In this document: piece by piece, positions 43,855-52,643 of the stretch | Numbering within the stretch: the stretch's first letter is position 1 | Layout of the letters: the number at the start of each line of letters is the position of its first letter | Source of the DNA: Sphingosinicella sp041916975 | Lineage (GTDB): Bacteria > Pseudomonadota > Alphaproteobacteria > Sphingomonadales > Sphingomonadaceae | DNA length: 64,000 nt | Reading direction: 5' to 3' | Assembly: GCF_041916975.1 (NCBI RefSeq) | Contig: NZ_JAYRYK010000001.1 | Location: forward strand, 3,224,001 to 3,288,000 | Program-made: the position numbers and the translations under genes | The notes under the pieces: generated by a model | Seen by the model: only the letters and a program-made list of their open reading frames with translations | Databases searched by the model: none | What the model was told of the DNA's origin: nothing

Positions 43855-46635
43855 ATGCGCTCACATGCGATGTTTTCGCGACGTCTTCTGCTCGCCAGGG
43901 CCGTTATCCTCACCTCGGCAGCGTCCGTTCCGGGTCTGGCACTTGCCGCCGATCTGCAGGGTGTCGTCACCAATCCGGCGCTCTCCCGTCCGGTCAGCGG
44001 CGCGCGCGTCAGCATCGAAGGCACCGCCCAGCCGGTCTGGACTGATGAGGGCGGCCGTTACCGTCTCACCGGCATCGCGCCAGGCGTGTATAATGTCCAT
44101 ATCGATCTGTCCGGCTACAAGCCGTTCGTTGGTGCGGTGACGGTACCCGCGGAAGGCGCGGCCACGCTTGATGCCGAAATTCAGCTCGTTGAGGCGGACG
44201 GCAACGAAATCGTGGTCCTGGGCTCGCGCGTCTCGCGTCTGCTGTCTGTCGAACGCAAGCGGGCGCTGCCCACGATTTCGGACGTCGTCTCCGCAGACAC
44301 GATCGGCCAGCTTCCGGATTACAACACGGCGCAGGCCTTGCAGCGTCTGCCGGGTATCTCCGTCGAGACCGATCAGGGTGAACCGCGTTACGTCGTTGTG
44401 CGCGGCGTTGATCCCAATCTCAATCAGGTGACGGTCGACGGCAATCTTGTCGGCATTCCCGAAGCCGAGGGGCGCCGCGTCGCACTCGACACGATCCCTT
44501 CGGATCTCGTCGCTGCCATCGAAGTCGTGAAGGCGGTCACGCCGGACTATGATGCCAACGCCGTGGGCGGCAGCATCAATATCGTGACGCCGACGGCGTT
44601 CGATCGCACCGAAGACTTCTTCTTCGTGTCGGGCAAGACCTCCTATTCCGATGCAGCCGACAAGTTCGGCTTCAGTGGCAGCGCCACGTACGGCACGAAA
44701 TTCGGCGCCGACGATCAGTTCGGCATCGTGCTTGCCGCCAGTTATTCGAAACGCTTCATCCACAGTCAGCTCGCCGGTCCGCGCGGCTGGACCGATTTCG
44801 GGGAGGAGACCGCGCCGACCTCGATCGTGCTCTATGACTATCGCATCATGCGTGAACGCATCGGCGCGCTCGCCAATCTCGATTGGCGCCCGAACGACAA
44901 GACGCGCTTTTACGTCCGCACGATCTACAACGAGTACACCGACGAGGAAGAGCGGGACCAGTTCAACTGGGAATTGGCGCGCGGCACGCGCACCTTCCCG
45001 GCCGAGGATCAGGTGAGCTGGTCGCGGGGACGCGCGACGCGCGAGTTCCGGCAGAACAACCAGACGCAGAAGCTTTACAACATCTCGCCCGGTACCGAAC
45101 TGACCTTCGGCGATATGCAGCTCGATCTCAACTACACCTATGCGCGTGCGCAGGAGCACACACCCGTGCGCGACGATATCGAGTTCCGTTCGGTCGATAC
45201 GCTATACAGCACGCTCGACCTTACCAAGCCGAGCCCAACGTTCGTGAGCTATAATCCTGCGGCGCTCGATCCCGCGGCCTATCCGCTTCGCCGCATCCGT
45301 ATGCGCAGCGAGGAGATCGATGAGGATCTGAACGCCTTCCGCGCCGATCTGCGCTACGACATTCCGGGCATGGAGGGCACCTTCCTGAAGGTCGGCGCCA
45401 AGTTCACCGACCGGAAGAAGCACCGCGACAATCGCCAGTCGCTGCAGACACCCTCAGCCGCGGTTACGTTCGCCGACACCGGCACCTATTCGGCCGAGCA
45501 CATCCCGTTCTTCGACGGCGTCTACGATTTCGGGCCGGGCATGGATTATCAGGGCGTCCTTGATTATTTTGCCGCGCGCCCTGGCTCGCTCGTGCTCGAC
45601 GAGACGGCCACCTACATCAACGATCATAGCCTCGATTACGACATCCACGAAAAGATCTATGCCGGATACGGCATGGCGAATGTGCAACTCGGCGATCTCA
45701 CGGTGATCGGTGGCGTTCGCGTCGAGAAGACGAAGGGTGATTACAGCGCCTTCGCTATTCGCGACACCGACGGTGACGGTACGCTGGAAACGTCGGATAT
45801 CGTGCCGATCGCTCTCGGCACGAACTATACCGACGTGCTGCCGAGCCTTCATCTCAACTATCGCATCCGGCCGGATCTGATCGCGCGCGCTGCCTGGACG
45901 AACACCATCGGCCGCCCGAATTACGATGCGCAGGTCCCGACCTTCGAGGAAGAGGACGGCTCCGGCGCTGCCGGCAATCCGAGCCTCGCGCCCTACAAGG
46001 CGATGGGCCTCGATGTGTCGCTCGAATATTATCCGGGCGCCGATACGCTCGTATCGCTTGCGGCGTTCTACAAGAAGATCAAGAACCCGATCTTCACGCG
46101 CACGATCTACGATACCAGCTTCGCCGGTGTCCCTCTGCTGTCGCTGTCGCAGCCGCAGAACGCCGATTCCGGCGAATTGAAGGGCCTCGAACTCGGCGTG
46201 CAGAAGCGCCTGACCTTCCTGCCGCAGCCCCTCGATGGTCTCGGCGTCTCACTGAATGGCACCTTCGTCGATTCGAGTGTGGATGTGCCGGGGCGGGAAA
46301 GCGAAGACCTGCCGTTCTTCCGCCAGTCCAAATGGCTTTTCAACGCGGCGCTCTTCTATGAAAAAGGCCCGTTCGAAGCCAAGGTCGCGGTTACCTTCCG
46401 CGACGACTACCTGACCGGGATCGGCGCAAACGCGGCCGGTGATACGTATGTGAAAGCCCGCACCGTCATCGATGCCCGCGCGGCCTACCGCGTTACGGAC
46501 AGGATCGAGGTCTTCGTCTCGGGCGCCAATCTGAACGACGCCTCGGCCGTGATCTATCAGGCGACGCCGCGCCAGCTCGTGAGCGACGAGGTTTACTCCT
46601 ACACGGTCGATTTCGGCGTCAACGTCAGGTTCTGA
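43855..46635 (+). CDS. TonB-dependent receptor with carboxypeptidase-like N-domain
   Basis: 926 residues. Signal peptide ending ALAAD, then a carboxypeptidase-regulatory-like beta domain (about 35-115: GVVTNPALSRPVSGARVSIEG, ending QLVEADG), TonB-box-like NEIVVLGSR, plug (YNTAQALQRLPGISVETDQGE) and barrel ending DFGVNVRF. This Oar-like layout is common for receptors taking up sugars, peptides or phospho-compounds. Lies 45 bases after PhoD and before a phosphodiesterase, so a phosphonate ester or phosphorylated glycan is a good ligand guess. A CGGAG site precedes the ATG. Confidence 0.92.
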   Translation: MRSHAMFSRRLLLARAVILTSAASVPGLALAADLQGVVTNPALSRPVSGARVSIEGTAQPVWTDEGGRYRLTGIAPGVYNVHIDLSGYKPFVGAVTVPAEGAATLDAEIQLVEADGNEIVVLGSRVSRLLSVERKRALPTISDVVSADTIGQLPDYNTAQALQRLPGISVETDQGEPRYVVVRGVDPNLNQVTVDGNLVGIPEAEGRRVALDTIPSDLVAAIEVVKAVTPDYDANAVGGSINIVTPTAFDRTEDFFFVSGKTSYSDAADKFGFSGSATYGTKFGADDQFGIVLAASYSKRFIHSQLAGPRGWTDFGEETAPTSIVLYDYRIMRERIGALANLDWRPNDKTRFYVRTIYNEYTDEEERDQFNWELARGTRTFPAEDQVSWSRGRATREFRQNNQTQKLYNISPGTELTFGDMQLDLNYTYARAQEHTPVRDDIEFRSVDTLYSTLDLTKPSPTFVSYNPAALDPAAYPLRRIRMRSEEIDEDLNAFRADLRYDIPGMEGTFLKVGAKFTDRKKHRDNRQSLQTPSAAVTFADTGTYSAEHIPFFDGVYDFGPGMDYQGVLDYFAARPGSLVLDETATYINDHSLDYDIHEKIYAGYGMANVQLGDLTVIGGVRVEKTKGDYSAFAIRDTDGDGTLETSDIVPIALGTNYTDVLPSLHLNYRIRPDLIARAAWTNTIGRPNYDAQVPTFEEEDGSGAAGNPSLAPYKAMGLDVSLEYYPGADTLVSLAAFYKKIKNPIFTRTIYDTSFAGVPLLSLSQPQNADSGELKGLELGVQKRLTFLPQPLDGLGVSLNGTFVDSSVDVPGRESEDLPFFRQSKWLFNAALFYEKGPFEAKVAVTFRDDYLTGIGANAAGDTYVKARTVIDARAAYRVTDRIEVFVSGANLNDASAVIYQATPRQLVSDEVYSYTVDFGVNVRF

Positions 46636-46648
46636 TCCCGCCGGACAC

Positions 46649-46683
46649 ATGCCGGTCACATGCATCTGCCATGTGACCGGCAT
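46649..46683 (+). terminator. 14-bp perfect hairpin between receptor and phosphodiesterase genes
   Basis: ATGCCGGTCACATG (46649-46662) pairs without mismatch with CATGTGACCGGCAT (46670-46683) around a 7-base loop, starting 13 bases after the receptor stop. No U-tract follows, so it may be a partial terminator or mRNA stabiliser adjusting expression of the downstream gene; an operator is also possible. Confidence 0.55.
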
Positions 46684-46719
46684 TCCAGCGGCCAACCAGA
46701 AACTCCACGAGAGAGCTCC

Positions 46720-47865
46720 ATGACCCAGGCCCGGTTTGCGAGATACATCCTGTTGCTCGGCGCGTTCACGGTCCTGCCGGCTGCGGCGGCTGCGCAGACG
46801 GCGGCGCCGTCAAGCGATGCGCGCCTCATCCTTGTCACGATCGACGGCGTACGCTGGCAGGATCTGTTCAGGGGTGCCGACCCGGAACTCGCCGCGGACA
46901 AGGCGCAGACGAAGAAGGCAGCCGAGGTTCACGACCGCTATATCGCACCGGCTGATCGCCCCCGCGCACTCGCGCCCTTTCTGCACAGCTTCCCGCAGCG
47001 GGGCGGCGTATTGATCGGGAACCGCGATCAGGGGTCCTGCATGCGCGTCGCCAATCGCTATTGGTTCTCCTATCCCGGATACAGCGAGATGCTGACGGGG
47101 CGGGTGGGCTGGGCGAACAGCAACGCCCCAGTGGACAATCCCGATACGACCGTGCTGGAATGGCTTAACCGGCAGCCCGGCTATGCAGGGCACGTCCGCG
47201 TCTTCGCGACCTGGGCCGTCTTCCCGGCCATCGTCAATGCGAAGCGCAGCGGCATTCCTGTCAATGCGGGCCTTGTGCCGCTTCCGGGTAACGATCCCGA
47301 GATCGCAGCACTCAATAAGGTACAGAACGATCTGCCGCGCCCATGGAATCTCGATGAGCGTTACGATGCGCTCACCCACGCTTTCGGACTGCGGTCGCTC
47401 ATGGCCGATGCGCCGCGCGTTCTCCATGTCGCCTACGGTGAACCCGATGCGCACGCCCACGCCGGCGCCTACGACGAATATCTGATTGCGACCGAGCGCG
47501 CCGATCGTTTCGCGCGCGAACTCTGGGACGCCGCGCAGGCCGACCCGGCATGGGCAGGGAGGACGACGCTCATCGTCACCACAGATCATGGCCGGGGCGA
47601 ACTCGGCCCCTTGAAAGACGGCTGGCGCCATCACGGCAGCGGGCTCGATGAGGCCGGAATGCAACATCCCGAGCGCGCGCGTACGGGCTCGGACCAGAGT
47701 TGGGCGGCCATACTCGGCCCGGCACCGCTTGTCGCCGAAGCAGCGCCGGGAGTGTGCGCGACCGCAAGCCAGATCGCTGCGACCGCGCTTCAGGCGCTGG
47801 GATTCGACCGGAGCCGCTACGATCCCCGGTCAGCACCGCCGCTGGTCCGCCCGGTCGGTGAATAG
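46720..47865 (+). CDS. Alkaline-phosphatase-superfamily phosphodiesterase-like protein
   Basis: 381 residues with a signal peptide (ARYILLLGAFTVLPAAAAAQ). The metal and nucleophile pattern of the nucleotide pyrophosphatase/phosphodiesterase group is visible: LVTIDGVRWQ, the nucleophile region YWFSYPGYSEMLTG (Ser in place of the common Thr), AYGEPDAHAH, VTTDHGRGE and WRHHGSG. Related enzymes cleave phosphodiesters, and some act on phosphonates such as phosphonoacetate. ATG 46720 with GAGAG upstream. Its place after the receptor and PhoD suggests a second extracytoplasmic step in the same pathway. Confidence 0.86.
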   Translation: MTQARFARYILLLGAFTVLPAAAAAQTAAPSSDARLILVTIDGVRWQDLFRGADPELAADKAQTKKAAEVHDRYIAPADRPRALAPFLHSFPQRGGVLIGNRDQGSCMRVANRYWFSYPGYSEMLTGRVGWANSNAPVDNPDTTVLEWLNRQPGYAGHVRVFATWAVFPAIVNAKRSGIPVNAGLVPLPGNDPEIAALNKVQNDLPRPWNLDERYDALTHAFGLRSLMADAPRVLHVAYGEPDAHAHAGAYDEYLIATERADRFARELWDAAQADPAWAGRTTLIVTTDHGRGELGPLKDGWRHHGSGLDEAGMQHPERARTGSDQSWAAILGPAPLVAEAAPGVCATASQIAATALQALGFDRSRYDPRSAPPLVRPVGE

Positions 47866-47891
47866 CGCCGGAAAATAGCGCCCCGCCGCGA

Positions 47892-48305
47892 TCAGTGCTT
47901 GTGAGCGTCTGCCTTGGCGGGCTTCGTGTAGGGCACGAACTTGCCGAGCCCCACTGATCCCGCCTGCATGTGCGATCCGGAATCGAAGAGGCGCACGATA
48001 TCGACCGAGCAGAGCTGGTCCGAATGCGTGTTCGTGACCAGCACATAGTCTCGCCGTAGTGATGCCGCGCCCGAGTCGGGCGTGTTGACATAGATCGTGC
48101 CGCCCGCCGTTTCATAAACGATCGCCTTGCGGTCGATGATCCGCGATGAGCGGATGTCCCGCTGCCTCAGGCAGTCCTGCGGCTTGCCGGCGACGCGGCC
48201 TTCGATGGCGCGCGCGAGCTGTTCGTCAGCGGTTTGCGTTTTTGCCTGCGCGGCGGTGCCGGCGAGCAATGCGCCGGAAAGAAGAATGAAGAACGACCTT
48301 TTCAT
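47892..48305 (-). CDS. Exported DUF6491-like protein of unknown function
   Basis: 137 residues. Signal peptide MKRSFFILLSGALLAGTAAQA, then a small domain with DCLRQRDIRSSRIIDRKAIVYE and a Cys near LCSVDIVRLF, ending in a His/Lys-rich tail (KADAHKH). Resembles small secreted proteins frequent in sphingomonads. The two Cys could form a disulfide. Convergent with the phosphodiesterase gene. No function can be assigned. Confidence 0.7.
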   Translation of the reverse strand: MKRSFFILLSGALLAGTAAQAKTQTADEQLARAIEGRVAGKPQDCLRQRDIRSSRIIDRKAIVYETAGGTIYVNTPDSGAASLRRDYVLVTNTHSDQLCSVDIVRLFDSGSHMQAGSVGLGKFVPYTKPAKADAHKH

Positions 48306-48407
48306 GTTGGCCTTCCTTTTCGCTGGGTGATCTGAAGCCTGTGCGCCTATTTCCGCCTACGAACATGGCTGGAGAATGAACGGCGCGTATCGGCAGGCAG
48401 GCACGGC

Positions 48408-49436
48408 TTACACGCGAATGAGCAGCACCACGATCGCCAGCTGCAACAGCGTTTGGGCGGCAAGGAAGGCCAGCAGGAGTGGCGGCGCGGCCCGCAGGTC
48501 TTCAAGCCGGGTGGAAAGGCCGAGGGCAGCGACGGCTGCGGTCAGCAGCCATGTCGCCGCCGTGCTGCCGAGGCTGACGAGGAGCGGCGGAGCGATCCCG
48601 AAACCCGCGACCAGGGCAAGGACGACGTAAGCGACCAGAAACGTGGGCAGCAACTGGGGGCGCGTGCCGCCGTCGTGTTTCGCGCGAAGCAGGATTCCGA
48701 AGCCTAGAACGATCGGCAAAAGTCCCGCGACGCGGATCATCTTCACGGCAACGGCCTGCGTTGCGACCTCCGGGGATATCGCAAGGCCTGCTCCCGCCAC
48801 CTGTGCGACATCATGGATGGCCGCGCCGAACAGCAGCGCGGTTTCGGCGGGGGAAAAGCCGAGCGCCGCAGCGAGCGGCGGATACGCCAGCATCACGATC
48901 GTGCTCAGCAGCGAGACAACGATGACGACGAGCGTGGTCATCCGTTCAAGCGCGGCGCGCTGCGGAAAGATCGCGGAGACTGCCAGCGCGGCGGACGCGC
49001 CGCAGACCGCCACAGCGGCGGCGGCCACGGCCGCGACCTGCCGATCGCGCAGCATGGGCCTCGCGATCAGATAACCGGCACCGATCGTGGCTGCGAGCGA
49101 AACCGCGACGATGCCGATCGCGCCGGGGCCGAGCGCGGCGAGATCAGGTGCCGCCAGCCGAAGCCCGAGCAGCGCCACGGCGATGCGCAGCAGCGTACGG
49201 CTGCAATAGCGTATGCCGGGCTCGGTCGTCTCCGCGGGCCCGGGAAGCAGCGCACGCGCGATCATCCCCAATATCAGTGCGGCGACCACACCGGGCAGCG
49301 CCGAAACGCTTGCGATTCCGATCGCGCCTGCTGCCAGCGAAGCGCAGAGCGCGATGCCTGAAAGGAACAGTGTTGTGCGCGGCCGTGCGTTTGCGCCGGC
49401 GCCGGCCTGCGCCGGATCGCTCCCGATGCTGGCCAC
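48408..49436 (-). CDS. YeiH-family putative sulfate exporter (UPF0324)
   Basis: 342 residues, about ten membrane segments. Motifs VVAALILGMIARALLPGP, RIAVALLGLRLA, AICGASA-like VAVCGASAALAVSAIF and LLFGAAIHDVAQVAGAG identify the YeiH/UPF0324 family. Members are annotated as sulfate exporters, with thin experimental support. It follows the DUF6356 gene with a 2-base gap on the same strand. No sulfur gene is adjacent, apart from a possible sulfide-releasing enzyme far to the left. Confidence 0.88.
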   Translation of the reverse strand: MASIGSDPAQAGAGANARPRTTLFLSGIALCASLAAGAIGIASVSALPGVVAALILGMIARALLPGPAETTEPGIRYCSRTLLRIAVALLGLRLAAPDLAALGPGAIGIVAVSLAATIGAGYLIARPMLRDRQVAAVAAAAVAVCGASAALAVSAIFPQRAALERMTTLVVIVVSLLSTIVMLAYPPLAAALGFSPAETALLFGAAIHDVAQVAGAGLAISPEVATQAVAVKMIRVAGLLPIVLGFGILLRAKHDGGTRPQLLPTFLVAYVVLALVAGFGIAPPLLVSLGSTAATWLLTAAVAALGLSTRLEDLRAAPPLLLAFLAAQTLLQLAIVVLLIRV

Positions 49437-49438
49437 GG

Positions 49439-49693
49439 CTAGCGGGCGCCGCTCAGGTCTCCGTCGATACGGGGAAGCCGGCGGTCGCGGTGCGCGACCA
49501 TCCGGTCATGAAGAATGCGAATCTGGTCGCTGCCGGTCCGCACGAACAGGAACGGCAGCAGCCCATGGAGCAGGCAAGCGAGACAGCCGCCGAACATGCG
49601 CATCGAAAAGCCGAACGACATGGCCATGTGTTCGAAATAGCTCTCGCCCACCGAGGCCGGATGATTCGTGAAGAGCCCGAAAAATGACCGCAT
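49439..49693 (-). CDS. DUF6356 membrane protein
   Basis: 84 residues from ATG 49693. MRSFFGLFTNHPASVGESYFEH and one or two hydrophobic segments (CLACLLHGLLPFLFV) match the short DUF6356 proteins of alphaproteobacteria. Function unknown. Possibly co-transcribed with YeiH, which starts 2 bases later. Confidence 0.75.
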   Translation of the reverse strand: MRSFFGLFTNHPASVGESYFEHMAMSFGFSMRMFGGCLACLLHGLLPFLFVRTGSDQIRILHDRMVAHRDRRLPRIDGDLSGAR

Positions 49694-49801
49694 GTGTCCA
49701 CCGCCCCGTTGTCCGTCCGCTGATGGACGCAGAATAGAGAGAGGGGGACAGAAGGTGGCACCAAATGCGCTACAATTCTCCGACATTCTTGGGAAATTTA
49801 G

Positions 49802-49813
49802 CCGAAATTTCGG
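49802..49813. promoter_or_regulatory. Palindrome CCGAAATTTCGG in divergent promoter region
   Basis: A perfect 12-bp palindrome lies between the DUF6356 gene (minus) and an MFS gene (plus). A further GAAATTT copy sits about 15 bases upstream, and nearby TCCGACA and TCGGACA flank the region. A repressor site is plausible; no regulator gene is adjacent. Confidence 0.35.
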
Positions 49814-49946
49814 ACATGTATGGAATGTGATCCCAAGGTGGGACAAGAGCAAGCCATAGCTGTAAATCGCGTTCGCACAGCGGCAGGACTGCGATATGTC
49901 CTTCCGGGGAGGCGGCTGTGGATGCGCCTTGCGTGGGGGGAATCGG

Positions 49947-51176
49947 GTGCAGATGATTTTCGTTCGGCCGGCTTACCGGCAGCTTGGCGTGCTCACCGTC
50001 TTTGCAATCCTGCTAGACGGTCTTGATGGTCAGGCGCTGAGTTTTGCTCTGCCCGCCATCGCCGCCGAATGGGGCGCAGAGAAGAGTGCGTTCGGCCTCG
50101 TTTTCATGGCCGGGCTCGTCGGTATGGCGGCGGGAACCATCGTGCTCGGCTATGTCGGTGATCGTTTCGGCAGGCACATCGCACTCGGGATCAGTGTTGT
50201 TCTGTTCGGCCTGTTTACGGGGCTTTGCGCCTGGGCTGGCAGCGTGAATGAAATCCTCCTCCTGCGGTTTATTGCCGGTCTCGGCATGGGCGGCGCGCTT
50301 CCGAATGCTGCTGCGCTGATGTCGGAAACCATAGCGCCGCGATGGCGGGCCGTCGCGGTGACCGCCACGATCCTCTGCATTCCGCTCGGCGGGATGCTGG
50401 GTGGTATCCTTGCGTCGTGGGTGCTGCCTACGTTTGGCTGGCGGCCGCTGTTCATCGGTTGCGGCGTAGCCTCGATCCTGCTCGGCGCGCTCCTGTTCCT
50501 TCAGAAGTACGAAGCCGCGCCCGCGCCCGAAACGCCGGATGTCAGCCCGTTGCCCTCGCCGGGTTTCGCCAAAACGCTCGCTCTGGTGCTCGGCAAGGAT
50601 GCACGGCGCGACACGCTGGCGATGTGGATTTCGTATTTCTGGTCGCTGATGGCCGTATACCTCTCGCTCAACTGGCTGCCGAGCCTGCTTGTCGGCGCGG
50701 GGTTCGATCTCGGTGATGCCAGCATCGGTGCTGCGCTTTTTAACTGCGGCGGCATCGTCGGCGCACTCCTCGGCGCAGTGCTCATTCGCAGATTCGGGTC
50801 GCGGACCGTGCTTGTCACGATGGCACTTGGCGGCGGCGTCACCAGCGTGCTGCTCGCGAGCTTTCCGCCACATCCTGGCGCATTCCTGATCAGCGTTTCG
50901 CTGATCGCCCTGCTCGGCGTGTCCAGCGCGGGCATTCAGTCGATTCTCTTCGCGGTCGCCGCGCAGCTCTACACGGTCGAGACACGATCGACTGCGATCG
51001 GTGTGGCACTTGGCTTCGGGCGGACGGGTGCGATGATCAGCGCTCTTGCGGGCGGCGTGCTCATTGGTTGGCAGGCTGGCGGCTTTTTTGTCACCATAGC
51101 GCTTCTGATGGCGCTGCTTGCCGTGTCGCTGATGATCCTGCGCCGGCATATCGAAAGGCACCGTGACCCGGCCTGA
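49947..51176 (+). CDS. MFS transporter (AAHS-like)
   Basis: 409 residues, 12 helices. ILLDGLDGQALSFALPAIAAEWG at the N-terminus and GYVGDRFGRH after helix 2 are typical of aromatic acid/H+ symporters. GTG 49947 is chosen since GGGGGG lies 6 bases upstream; ATG 49953 is a close alternative. Heads a run with an amidohydrolase, an alcohol dehydrogenase and a serine peptidase. The substrate is likely an organic acid or small peptide derivative. Confidence 0.87.
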   Translation: MQMIFVRPAYRQLGVLTVFAILLDGLDGQALSFALPAIAAEWGAEKSAFGLVFMAGLVGMAAGTIVLGYVGDRFGRHIALGISVVLFGLFTGLCAWAGSVNEILLLRFIAGLGMGGALPNAAALMSETIAPRWRAVAVTATILCIPLGGMLGGILASWVLPTFGWRPLFIGCGVASILLGALLFLQKYEAAPAPETPDVSPLPSPGFAKTLALVLGKDARRDTLAMWISYFWSLMAVYLSLNWLPSLLVGAGFDLGDASIGAALFNCGGIVGALLGAVLIRRFGSRTVLVTMALGGGVTSVLLASFPPHPGAFLISVSLIALLGVSSAGIQSILFAVAAQLYTVETRSTAIGVALGFGRTGAMISALAGGVLIGWQAGGFFVTIALLMALLAVSLMILRRHIERHRDPA

Positions 51177-51274
51177 CCCGGCATCGGCCATCACAGCGCC
51201 GAGGCCGGCCTTGATCCTTTGAAAGAAGCGGGACTATGACGGGTTCATATCCAAAGCTTCAGGGGATCTTTCAT

Positions 51275-52612
51275 ATGCGTCGTGTTGCTGCCGTCACCCT
51301 CGCCCTGCTTTCCACCTCGCTGCTCGCCGCGCAGCCCGCGCCGACGGACGAGGCCGTGACCCTCGTTTACGCTGGAACGCTGCTTGCCGAGCCCGGCAAG
51401 GCGCCGCGTGGACCGAGCACGATCATCATTCGGAATGGCAAGGTCGCGGAAGTGCGCGACGGCTATGCCGAGCCGGAGGCGGGCGCGAAGGTCGTCGACC
51501 TCAAGGACCGCTTCGTGCTGCCGGGCCTGATCGACCTCCACGTCCACTTCTACGGCATCGGCGGCGATCCGCTGCGCGCGCGGCTGACCGGCATGACCAA
51601 CGATACGACCGACGACATGATGTATGCCGTCTCGAACGCGCGCGTCACGCTCGACGCCGGATTCACCACGGTGCGCGATCTTGGCGGCGATCCGCGCGGC
51701 ATCCGCGCGCTGCGCGACGGCATCGAGCGCGGTGATGTCGAGGGGCCGACGATCGTGAACGCGGGTGCGCCGATTTCGGTGTCCGGCGGCCACGGCGACC
51801 CCTCGAACGGGCTTGCCGAGCCTTTCTACAACGCCGTCCACGAGCATCAGATCAACACGTGCGATGGCGCTGACGATTGCCGCCGCGCGGTGCGTCAGCA
51901 GGTTGCGCTCGGCGCGCAGGTCATCAAGTTCATGTCGACGGGCGGCGTGCTCTCCAACGTTTCGGGCGGTCTCGGCCGCTCGATGACCGACGAGGAGATC
52001 AAGGCGGTGATCGACACGGCGCACGGTCTCGGCCGCAAGGTTGCGACGCACAGCCACCATGCCGCGGGCACGAAGGCGGCGATTCCGGCGGGCGTCGACA
52101 CGGTCGATCACGGCTCGTTCCTCGATGACGAGGCGATCAAGCTCCTGAAGACGCACGGCACGTGGCTCGTGCCGACCATGCTTGCGGCCAACACGGCCGT
52201 CACGCAGGCGCGCGCCGGCGCGCTGCCGCCCGCTGTGATCCCGAAGGCTGAGGAAGCGGCCGCCAACGCGTTCAACAGCCACAAGAAGGCGTTCGCGGCG
52301 GGCGTGAAGGTTGCGTTCGGCACGGACAGCGGCGTTTCGAAGCACGGCGACAACGCGAAGGAGTTCGCGCTGATGGTGAAGGCGGGCATGTCGCCTGCCG
52401 CCGCGCTTCAGGCGGCGACGGTGAACGCGGCCGAAGCACTCGGCCGCTCGGCGACCATCGGCACGATCACGCCGGGCAAGGATGCGGACATCATCGCCGT
52501 TGCGGGCAGCCCGCTCGACGATGTGACGCGCATGGAAAGCGTCGATTTCGTGATGCGCCGCGGCGTCGTCCACAAGGCGGGCGGCAAGCGCCAGGGCTTC
52601 CCGGCGGATTGA
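51275..52612 (+). CDS. Exported amidohydrolase (prolidase/imidazolonepropionase-like)
   Basis: 445 residues. Signal peptide MRRVAAVTLALLSTSLLAAQ, then metal-dependent barrel: LIDLHVHFYG (His-x-His), VIKFMSTGG (Lys), ATHSHHAAG and VDHGSFLDD (His), and GTDSGVSKHG (Asp). Related exported enzymes cleave Xaa-Pro or Xaa-Arg dipeptides. ATG 51275 with AGGGGAT 7 bases upstream is preferred to 51236. A TTG-start alcohol dehydrogenase follows within 31 bases. Confidence 0.9.
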   Translation: MRRVAAVTLALLSTSLLAAQPAPTDEAVTLVYAGTLLAEPGKAPRGPSTIIIRNGKVAEVRDGYAEPEAGAKVVDLKDRFVLPGLIDLHVHFYGIGGDPLRARLTGMTNDTTDDMMYAVSNARVTLDAGFTTVRDLGGDPRGIRALRDGIERGDVEGPTIVNAGAPISVSGGHGDPSNGLAEPFYNAVHEHQINTCDGADDCRRAVRQQVALGAQVIKFMSTGGVLSNVSGGLGRSMTDEEIKAVIDTAHGLGRKVATHSHHAAGTKAAIPAGVDTVDHGSFLDDEAIKLLKTHGTWLVPTMLAANTAVTQARAGALPPAVIPKAEEAAANAFNSHKKAFAAGVKVAFGTDSGVSKHGDNAKEFALMVKAGMSPAAALQAATVNAAEALGRSATIGTITPGKDADIIAVAGSPLDDVTRMESVDFVMRRGVVHKAGGKRQGFPAD

Positions 52613-52643
52613 GGCCCGCCGTGATCGGGGAGGAGATGATCCG

